DNA from: Occallatibacter savannae
GTDB lineage: Bacteria > Acidobacteriota > Terriglobia > Terriglobales > Acidobacteriaceae
Assembly (NCBI RefSeq): GCF_003131205.1
Contig: NZ_QFFY01000002.1
Location: forward strand, 457,016 to 521,015
Direction: 5' to 3'
DNA length: 64,000 nucleotides
Position 1 is the stretch's first letter, and each line of letters begins with the position of its first letter. The notes beneath the pieces were generated by a model, which saw only the letters and a list, made by a program, of their open reading frames with translations, ran no database searches and was not told the DNA's origin. This document shows positions 58,227 to 64,000 of the stretch, one piece after another. Made by a program: the position numbers and the translations under genes.

Positions 58227-59597
58227 TTAGAGCACCTCTGCCGTGTTGATTGCGGGTGTTTGTTCCCGCTGCCTCCACCACTGATCGAACTCGGCCAGCG
58301 CTCGTTCGCACTGCATGCGATGACGTTCTTTCTTGTCGCGGATCTTGCGGCGAATCTCTTCGTCGAGCGGCAGCAGCAGGTCGAAGGTGATGTTCGCGGG
58401 CTGGAAGCCCTTCGCATCTGCATGCGTGATGTAGTGAACCAGAGAACCCAGCGCTGTTCCGCGCGGCGCCGCCTGAGGTTCGATTCCCCGGATCAAGGAT
58501 GCCCCGTAGATGCCCGCGAGCATGCCTGTAGCGATCGATTCGGTGTAGCCTTCGACTCCGGAGATCTGGCCTGCAAACAAGATCCGCGGATTGTCTTTGA
58601 GGCGAAGCGTCTGGTCCAGCAACGCCGGCGCGCAGATGTAGGTGTTGCGATGGATTTGGCCGTAGCGGAGGAACTTGGCATTTTCGAGGCCGGGAATCAT
58701 GCGCAGTACGCGGGCCTGCTCGCCATACTTCAGGTGGTTCTGGAAGCCGACGAGGTTGTAGCTGTCGGCGCGGACGTTCTCTTTGCGCAACTGGACGACG
58801 GCCCAGGGCTCGCGGCCGGTTCTGGGATCGCGCAGACCACGCGGCTTCATTGGACCGTAACGGAGCGTGTCGCGTCCGCGGCGCGCTAACTCCTCGATGG
58901 GCAAACAGCCTTCGAAGTAGTCGCAGGTCTCCCAATCCTTGAGCTCCGCAGGTTCGGCGGAGACCAGCGCGTCGTAGAAGCGGTCGTATTCTTCGCGCGA
59001 CATGGGGCAATTGATGTAGTCGGCTGTGCCCTTGTCGTAGCGTGCGGCGAAGTAGACGCGCTCCATGTCGATCGACTCCGCATCGACGATGGGCGAGATG
59101 GAATCGTAGAAGGAAAGGTGTTGGGATCCTGTGATCCGCCGGATGTCTTCGCTCAGCGCATCGGAGGTCAGCGGCCCAGTCGCCACGATCGTGATGGCGA
59201 AGTCTTCCGCATCGAGGCTTGTCACCTCTTCGCGGATCACGCGTATCCGGGGTTCAGACGCGATCTCCTCCGCGATATGACGCGAGAACTCGACACGATC
59301 GACAGCGAGGGCGTGTCCTGCGGGAACCGCGGTCTGGTCCGCGATGCGGAGCAGAGCCGAACCTGCGCGCCGCATCTCCTGCTTCAGGAGCCATGGGGCG
59401 GTGTTGGGCGACTCGCTTTTGAGGGAGTTGGAACAGACGAGTTCTCCAAACTCGATGGTCTGGTGCGCAGGCGTGAGCCTTGGCTCTCCGTTCACGAGCG
59501 CTCGCATCTCGAAAAGATCGACGTCGGCGCCCAGGCTGGCTGCAGTCAGGGCTGCTTCGGGGCCGGCCAGTCCGCCGCCAATGACTCGAATCCTCAC
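58227..59597 (-). CDS. trmFO: Folate/FAD-dependent tRNA (uracil-54-C5) methyltransferase
   Basis: Methylates U54 of tRNA using methylenetetrahydrofolate and FADH2. A GTG start at 59597 gives 456 residues and overlaps the stop of the acetyltransferase gene as GTGA, so they are translationally coupled. The FAD-binding start MRIRVIGGGLAGPEAALTAA, CSNSLKSESPNTAPWLLKQE, FYDSISPIVDAESIDMERVY and GQISGVEGYTESIATGMLAG are diagnostic. Length and motifs match the family throughout. Confidence 0.95.
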   Translation of the reverse strand: MRIRVIGGGLAGPEAALTAASLGADVDLFEMRALVNGEPRLTPAHQTIEFGELVCSNSLKSESPNTAPWLLKQEMRRAGSALLRIADQTAVPAGHALAVDRVEFSRHIAEEIASEPRIRVIREEVTSLDAEDFAITIVATGPLTSDALSEDIRRITGSQHLSFYDSISPIVDAESIDMERVYFAARYDKGTADYINCPMSREEYDRFYDALVSAEPAELKDWETCDYFEGCLPIEELARRGRDTLRYGPMKPRGLRDPRTGREPWAVVQLRKENVRADSYNLVGFQNHLKYGEQARVLRMIPGLENAKFLRYGQIHRNTYICAPALLDQTLRLKDNPRILFAGQISGVEGYTESIATGMLAGIYGASLIRGIEPQAAPRGTALGSLVHYITHADAKGFQPANITFDLLLPLDEEIRRKIRDKKERHRMQCERALAEFDQWWRQREQTPAINTAEVL

Positions 59598-60100
59598 TTC
59601 GCAGGCTCCGCTTCTGCATCCGGGGCTCCGGCGAGCCTCCTGAGTGCTTTTCCGCTTACGCGGACGTTCCGCCAGGTGTCGAGGAACTCCGCTCCCATGG
59701 CTGAGTAGAATTCGATCGCCGGGGTGTTCCAGTCCAGGACTTCCCACCCAAGGCGGGGGCAGTCTTTCTCGACTGCCACCGCCGCGACCCGCTGAAGCAG
59801 AGCTTTGCCGATGCCGAGCCCGCGGAATTTGGGGAGTACGAAGAGGTCTTCAAGGTAGACCCCGGGGCGGCCCATCCAGGTGGAATAGCTGTAGAAACAG
59901 AGCGCGAACCCGGCCGGCTCTCCCTCCTGTTCGGCAATGAGGCACCAGTAGTAGGGATTGGGACCGAATCCGTCTCGCAGAAGGTCTGCTTCGGTTGCTA
60001 CCACAGCATCCGGTTCCCGCTCGTATTCCGCCAAGGCGCGAATAAACATCAGAATCCGGGGAACATCGGCGGCCACGGCCGGTCGAATCGTCATCGCCAT
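59594..60100 (-). CDS. GNAT family N-acetyltransferase
   Basis: A 168-residue acetyl-CoA-dependent transferase. RPAVAADVPRILMFIRALAE starts it, and YLEDLFVLPKFRGLGIGKAL (motif A, acetyl-CoA pyrophosphate loop R-x-x-G-x-G) and WNTPAIEFYSAMGAEFL (motif B) follow. It resembles the spermidine/diamine-acetyltransferase-like group. Its stop overlaps the trmFO GTG. Start ATG 60100 or the ATG two codons in. Confidence 0.9.
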   Translation of the reverse strand: MAMTIRPAVAADVPRILMFIRALAEYEREPDAVVATEADLLRDGFGPNPYYWCLIAEQEGEPAGFALCFYSYSTWMGRPGVYLEDLFVLPKFRGLGIGKALLQRVAAVAVEKDCPRLGWEVLDWNTPAIEFYSAMGAEFLDTWRNVRVSGKALRRLAGAPDAEAEPAK

Positions 60101-60458
60101 GCCGCTATTCTAGGGTGTGATGCAGGCCACATGTTGGGTGTGCAGGGCCAAACTAACATCAGGGTGCGCGATACTGGCTCTTATTCCGGCGCTGCAGTTT
60201 GCGCGGTCTTGTGCTGAAGCATCCGTTAGATTTACCTTGGACCGTGCATCAAGAGCGCTGTGTCCTTGTACGCGCTCGACTCGTTGGAACCGTGCCGGCC
60301 GATTCCCGGCCTTTGCCGCAAGCAAGCTGGGCGTGCCGATGCGCATCTAACGGGTAATTACTGGGTTTATTTGTTTAGCGATGTCAGACACCTACACAGA
60401 AAATTTTCGATCGAGCGCGCGAGGCTCAATGCTCGCTCAAGCTCCCAAGGAGAAGAAC
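60101..60458. other. Intergenic region upstream of the TPR protein
   Basis: About 360 bases between divergent genes. In-frame codons 60381-60458 precede the preferred ATG of the next gene but encode no signal-peptide-like sequence. The stretch must hold the promoters of both neighbours; no strong consensus site was recognised. Confidence 0.35.
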
Positions 60459-61655
60459 ATGAAACGCACGATTTCGCTCTGGCTTGGAATGCTGGCACTA
60501 GCCGCGATGCCCGCGCTCGCCCAGACTCCCGCGCCTGCTGCCAGTGGTCAGCCTCAGGGCAAGATCCACGGCAAGATCACCAATCCCACCGGCGCTGCTC
60601 AGTCCGGCGGAACGGTCAGCCTCAACCAGGGAACGAAGGAGGTCGCCAGCTTCCCGGTTGACGCAAACGGTGACTACTCCGGCTCGGCGGCTCCTGGCAC
60701 CTATACGCTTGTTTACCGCACACTGGGCATGGCCGCAGACAAGGACGCCGACAAGATCGACAACATCAAGATCGTCGCCGGGCAGGACACCGCTGCCGAT
60801 GACGACATGTCGCGCGATGAGTATGTGAAGACGCTGCCGGAAGAGACCCGCAAGCAGCTTGAAGAGATGAAGAAGCACAATTCGGAAGCTCTGAAGGCGA
60901 ATGCGGTGATCAAGAACCTGAACGCTGATCTGAAGACCGTGACGGGCGATATCCACGATGCCGATGCGGCGCACGCCGCCGCTGTTCAGCAGCTCGGCGC
61001 CTCCGCCTCCAAGACCGATGTTGCGGCCAAGGAGAACGAGATCAAGACGGCTAAGTACACCGACGTGGTCACGCTCATGTCCAAGGATACGCAGCTTCGA
61101 CCGACGGAGTCGGTTCTCTGGGCGTATCTGGGCCAGGGACAGATGGGACTGAAGAAGTACGACGACGCGGAGACATCGTTCAAGAAGGCTCTTGAACTCG
61201 ACACTGCTTCCAAGAAGCCGCGTCCTGACATCGAAGGTCTGGTGAATGCCGGCCTGGGCGAGATCTACGCACGTACGAACAAGATCGATCAGGCCAATGC
61301 AGCCTATGACGCGGCTGTGAAGGCGGATCCGACGAAGGCCGGTTTCTACTACAAGAATGAAGCCGTGATCTTCTCGCAGGTGGGCAACACCGACGGCCAG
61401 GCACAGGCCGCAGATAAGGCGATCGCAGCAAACGCGCAGGACCCGATCCCTTACTACCTGAAGGGTCAGGCGTTGATCAGCAAGGCGACGGTCGATCCGA
61501 AGACCTCGCGCATCGTTCTGCCTCCGGGCTGCGGCGAGGCGTACCAGAAGTATCTTGAACTCGATCCGAACGGGCCGTATTCCGCGGATGTGAAGGGCAT
61601 TCTTGACTCCGCAGGCCAGAAGGTCAACTCCACCTACAAGGCGGGCAAGAAGTAG
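60459..61655 (+). CDS. Exported TPR protein with a carboxypeptidase-regulatory-like N-terminal domain
   Basis: A 398-residue protein. The ATG at 60459 is chosen because AAGGAG lies six bases upstream, and because the signal peptide (KRTISLWLGMLALAAMPALA) then begins at residue 2. A beta-sandwich domain (about 30-95, with KIHGKITNPTGAAQSGGTVS and PGTYTLVYRT) is followed by a helical linker and TPR units (about 215-330), including VLWAYLGQGQMGLKKYDDAE, VNAGLGEIYARTNKIDQANA and GFYYKNEAVIFSQVGNTDGQ. PPGCGEAYQKYLELDPNGPY closes it. The role is probably in a periplasmic assembly. A terminator follows. Confidence 0.75.
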   Translation: MKRTISLWLGMLALAAMPALAQTPAPAASGQPQGKIHGKITNPTGAAQSGGTVSLNQGTKEVASFPVDANGDYSGSAAPGTYTLVYRTLGMAADKDADKIDNIKIVAGQDTAADDDMSRDEYVKTLPEETRKQLEEMKKHNSEALKANAVIKNLNADLKTVTGDIHDADAAHAAAVQQLGASASKTDVAAKENEIKTAKYTDVVTLMSKDTQLRPTESVLWAYLGQGQMGLKKYDDAETSFKKALELDTASKKPRPDIEGLVNAGLGEIYARTNKIDQANAAYDAAVKADPTKAGFYYKNEAVIFSQVGNTDGQAQAADKAIAANAQDPIPYYLKGQALISKATVDPKTSRIVLPPGCGEAYQKYLELDPNGPYSADVKGILDSAGQKVNSTYKAGKK

Positions 61656-61680
61656 GTTCACCGCAATCCCAAGCCTCAAC

Positions 61681-61716
61681 AAGGGCGCGCTCCTCAGGGG
61701 TGCGCCCTTCCTGTTT
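61681..61716 (+). terminator. Candidate terminator of the TPR gene
   Basis: AAGGGCGC (61681-61688) pairs with GCGCCCTT (61702-61709) around a 13-base loop, followed by CCTGTTTGTG. The stem is strong but the T tail is broken. Confidence 0.55.
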
Positions 61717-61932
61717 GTGTCCAGGAAACATCGAAACGGGTACGGGTCGCCCCCGGGTCCGCAAGACGGCAAAGCTGCGGGTGTGATGTCAGGTTCGGGA
61801 TCTTTGAGTTTGTTCAGCTTAGGGGACAAACCGGCGAGTGATGGCAGCATCTAAAGATGTTGCCCCGGCCTGACGTTACGCAGCGCAGTTGCAGCGATGT
61901 AACCGTTTGCCAGAGCTAGACCACAGCGACAA

Positions 61933-62943
61933 ATGGAGAACATCGGGAGAATGGAGACACGTCTATCTACGGGAATTGGGGGGCTGGACGACGTCCTGCA
62001 CGGAGGGCTAGCTAAGGGCTTTCTCTACCTCGTTGAGGGGAGCCCAGGCGCGGGGAAGACAACGCTCGCGCTTCAGTTTTTGATCGCGGGAGCGAAGAAG
62101 GGCGAGCGGGGGCTTTATATCTCGCTTGCTGAAAGCGACGCAGAGCTGCGGCATGTGGCGGCATCGCACGGGATGGATCTGCGCAACGTGGAGATCTGCA
62201 AGATCTCGCCCCCGGAGATTGCAGGCGACGCAGGGAAGCAATATACGGTGTTCCAGCCGGCCGAAGTGGAGTTGTCGGACGTGCTGGAGACGATTCTGGC
62301 GAAGGTGCGCGAGATCAATCCCTCGCGAATCATCATCGACTCGATGTCGGAACTTCGCATGCTCGCGCGGGATTCTCTGCGCTATCGGCGGCAGGTGCTG
62401 AGCCTCAAGCAGTTCTTTGAAGGGCGGGACTGCACGATTCTGCTGCTCGACGAACGGTTCGGAGACCACCAGGAGAACCAGGTGCAGACGATCGCGCATG
62501 GCGTGCTCTGCATGGAGGTGCTTTCCCGCACTTATGGGGTTACGCGGCGCCGGCTCCAGGTGATGAAGATTAGGGCATCCAGCTTCCGAGAGGGGTATCA
62601 CGACTACGTCATCGTGAAGGGCGGCGTGGTGGTATTTCCAAGGCTGGTATCGGGTGAGCATCGGGCGGCGTCGGTGATGTCGGAAAACCTGCCCAGCGGC
62701 GTGAAGGAGTTAGACGAACTGTTTAACGGCGGTGTCCAGAGAGGCACGAGCACGCTAATTGTGGGACCGGCGGGTTGCGGGAAGTCGACGATGTGTACGC
62801 AATTCGTTTTGCAGGCGGCAATGCGCGGCGAGAACACCGCGATCTTCACTTTCGATGAAACGCGTCAGTCGTTCCGGGTGAGGAGCCGGGGTCTGGGGGA
62901 TGGATCTGGATCAGTATCTAGAAAAGGGGCTGATCCATCTTGA
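61933..62943 (+). CDS. KaiC-like ATPase, N-terminal domain plus first part of second domain; frameshifted
   Basis: The first 322 or so residues read as a double-domain KaiC-family ATPase. Walker A1 is SPGAGKTTLALQF (about 38-50), Walker B1 is IIIDSMSEL (about 137-145), and the second domain opens with SGVKELDELFNGGVQRGTST and Walker A2 GPAGCGKST. At a run of five G (62895-62899) the frame shifts: ...SRGLG is followed here by DGSGSVSRKGADPS and a stop. The other frame continues as MDLDQYLEKGLIHLEQVDPA, the expected sequence. One extra G explains it. Joined, the reading frame is 494 residues, typical of the family. It could be a sequencing error, a real mutation or programmed slippage. Confidence 0.8.
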   Translation: MENIGRMETRLSTGIGGLDDVLHGGLAKGFLYLVEGSPGAGKTTLALQFLIAGAKKGERGLYISLAESDAELRHVAASHGMDLRNVEICKISPPEIAGDAGKQYTVFQPAEVELSDVLETILAKVREINPSRIIIDSMSELRMLARDSLRYRRQVLSLKQFFEGRDCTILLLDERFGDHQENQVQTIAHGVLCMEVLSRTYGVTRRRLQVMKIRASSFREGYHDYVIVKGGVVVFPRLVSGEHRAASVMSENLPSGVKELDELFNGGVQRGTSTLIVGPAGCGKSTMCTQFVLQAAMRGENTAIFTFDETRQSFRVRSRGLGDGSGSVSRKGADPS

Positions 62944-63418
62944 GCAGGTGGATCCAGCGGAGTTGTCTCCCGGTGAATTCATTCACAGGATCAGGCGCGG
63001 TGTGGAAGAGAAGCGCTGGCGGATCGTGGTGATCGACAGCCTGAACGGGCTGCTGAACGCGATGAGCGAGGAACAGGGGCTGTCCGTACAGCTACATGAA
63101 CTGCTTGCATATCTAAACCAGGTAGGGGTGGCGTCGTTCCTGGTGATGGCGCAGTACGGGCTGCTGGGAGGAGCGATGGTTTCTCCCATCGACGTGAGCT
63201 ACCTTGCCGACAACGTACTGCTGCTGCGGTATTTCGAGGCGCTGGGAGAAGTGAGGCAGGCAATTTCGGTGGTGAAGAGGCGGTCGGGCCCACATGAGCG
63301 ATCGATCCGCGAGATGCAGTTGACTACGGGCCGGCTGGTTATCGGGGAGCCGCTGAAGAACTTCGCCGGAGTTCTGACAGGCACACCGGAGTACAGGGGA
63401 GGGCAAAATCTGTTGTGA
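62900..63418 (+). CDS. KaiC-like ATPase, C-terminal part of the second domain; frameshifted continuation
   Basis: This 172-residue frame starts with ATG 62900, directly after the G run, and supplies the rest of the second KaiC domain: PAELSPGEFIHRIRRGVEEK, Walker B2 RIVVIDSLNGLLNAM, then FLVMAQYGLLGGAMVSPIDV and RSGPHERSIREMQL. On its own it has no Walker A, so it is unlikely to work alone. GTCTGGGGG precedes the ATG, so reinitiation is possible. The stop overlaps the histidine kinase GTG start as GTGA. Confidence 0.8.
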   Translation: MDLDQYLEKGLIHLEQVDPAELSPGEFIHRIRRGVEEKRWRIVVIDSLNGLLNAMSEEQGLSVQLHELLAYLNQVGVASFLVMAQYGLLGGAMVSPIDVSYLADNVLLLRYFEALGEVRQAISVVKRRSGPHERSIREMQLTTGRLVIGEPLKNFAGVLTGTPEYRGGQNLL

Positions 63419-64000
63419 GCGAACTAGCTGCCAATGTTCCCCGGTTCGTTGTTGTTGCTCCTCTGGGCCGCGATGGTGATCTGATTTCAGGATTCCTGAA
63501 TGGGTCGGGGTACCCGGCTGCGTGCGTTGGTCATGTGCGCGAGGCGGAAGGAATCGATTGCGCGATGCTCCTGGGGCTCATCGTGACCGACGAGGCATTG
63601 CTACGCGGAGGAATCGACGCGCTGAAGCGGATCGTCCATTCGCAGCCGGTGTGGTCGGATCTGCCCGTCATTCTGCTAACCAGCACGGCAACTGAGCCGG
63701 GGTGCGCAGCGCTGGCGAGCGAGGCGCGGCTCGAAGTACGAAGCCTCATTTTGCTGGACCGGCCGATTCGCAAAGAGATGCTGCTGAGCGCGATCCAGGT
63801 GGCGTTCAACGCACGCCAGAAGCAGCTGCAAGTTCGCGACGCGGCAGTGAAGCAGTTCCAGAGCGATGAAGCGCTGCGGAAGTCGGAACACCTGGCCGTT
63901 GCGGGCAGGCTCGTGGCGACCCTGGCGCACGAGGTGAATAATCCTCTGGAGGCACTGGGGAATCTTCTCTTCCTGGTGGAGAACAGCTCGACGCTGGAAG
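63415..64000 (+). CDS. Receiver-like/histidine kinase protein, 3' truncated by the window end
   Basis: About 195 residues are visible, with no stop before position 64000. A GTG start (63415) overlaps the upstream stop. Residues about 1-130 resemble a degenerate CheY-like receiver (FVVVAPLGRDGDLISGFL, LPVILLTSTATEPG) with no clear phosphoacceptor Asp. Then comes a helical linker and the HisKA H box AGRLVATLAHEVNNPLEALG with an intact His (codon 63928-63930). The coupling to the KaiC-like gene suggests the two form a signalling unit. Confidence 0.85.
   Translation, partial: MSELAANVPRFVVVAPLGRDGDLISGFLNGSGYPAACVGHVREAEGIDCAMLLGLIVTDEALLRGGIDALKRIVHSQPVWSDLPVILLTSTATEPGCAALASEARLEVRSLILLDRPIRKEMLLSAIQVAFNARQKQLQVRDAAVKQFQSDEALRKSEHLAVAGRLVATLAHEVNNPLEALGNLLFLVENSSTLE

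Noticed and set aside
62900-63418. Second KaiC frame as an independent small gene
   Set aside because: It lacks a Walker A motif and begins inside the expected KaiC sequence, so it is a continuation rather than a separate gene.

Overview
The window reads as a chromosomal segment from a GC-rich acidobacterium, most likely of the class Terriglobia. This is an inference from family content, not from a marker gene. The supporting families are a large secreted S53 (sedolisin) protease with a C-terminal Ig-like tail, three tandem secreted FG-GAP/ASPIC-UnbV proteins, two secreted carboxypeptidase-regulatory-like proteins, a photosynthetic-reaction-centre-type cytochrome c, a DUF6599-like protein, and REP-like and 7-bp intergenic repeats. 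Genes are dense, mostly single or in short operons, on both strands. I see no prophage, insertion sequence, CRISPR array or rRNA. There is one tRNA (Thr, CGT).

Layout. 1-9.7 kb: end of a prolyl oligopeptidase, an RHH-type protein, an RlmI-like rRNA methyltransferase, a small cytochrome c, a bifunctional (p)ppGpp synthetase/hydrolase, an orphan Phd-type antitoxin, a homocysteine methyltransferase and a secreted Terriglobia-type protein. 9.7-21 kb: acyl-CoA dehydrogenase, S53 protease, a MerR-TPR fusion, a PAS-GGDEF-EAL-CZB cyclic-di-GMP enzyme, a GH44 lipoprotein, then tRNA-Thr. 21-31 kb: small membrane proteins, DNA repair (AlkD-like; Bcp overlapping an Mpg-type glycosylase), an SDR enzyme, a fatty acid desaturase, a DxDRPTLHK-repeat secreted protein, a dihaem cytochrome, a single-domain response regulator and MtgA. 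31-41 kb: MoaC and MoeA, an S9 peptidase, a sensor kinase with a ruined catalytic core, DDAH, an HNH protein and ComF. 41.5-48.4 kb: three small stress-type proteins (CsbD, lmo0937-like, DUF3309-like), then the three CRTAC1-like paralogues. 48.6-64 kb: a tandem USP gene divergent from a radical SAM/SPASM gene with FNR-like palindromes between them, a Spy-like protein next to a TetR regulator, a zinc-ribbon protein with a damaged start, envelope proteins, a GNAT-TrmFO pair, a TPR lipid-free secreted protein, and a KaiC-like ATPase broken by a +1 shift, overlapping a histidine kinase that runs off the end.

Functionally the segment is mostly housekeeping (rel, trmFO, moaC/moeA, comF, mtgA), signalling (c-di-GMP, histidine kinases, response regulator, KaiC-like ATPase) and secreted or envelope proteins suited to a soil heterotroph (S53, S9 peptidases, GH44). 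I found no clear multi-gene novel defence or biosynthetic system. The most unusual items are the degenerate histidine kinase, the frameshifted KaiC gene upstream of a kinase, a REP-like element apparently domesticated inside moeA, a start-codon lesion in the DUF2007/zinc-ribbon gene, and the FNR-like boxes shared by the usp/radical-SAM divergent promoter.
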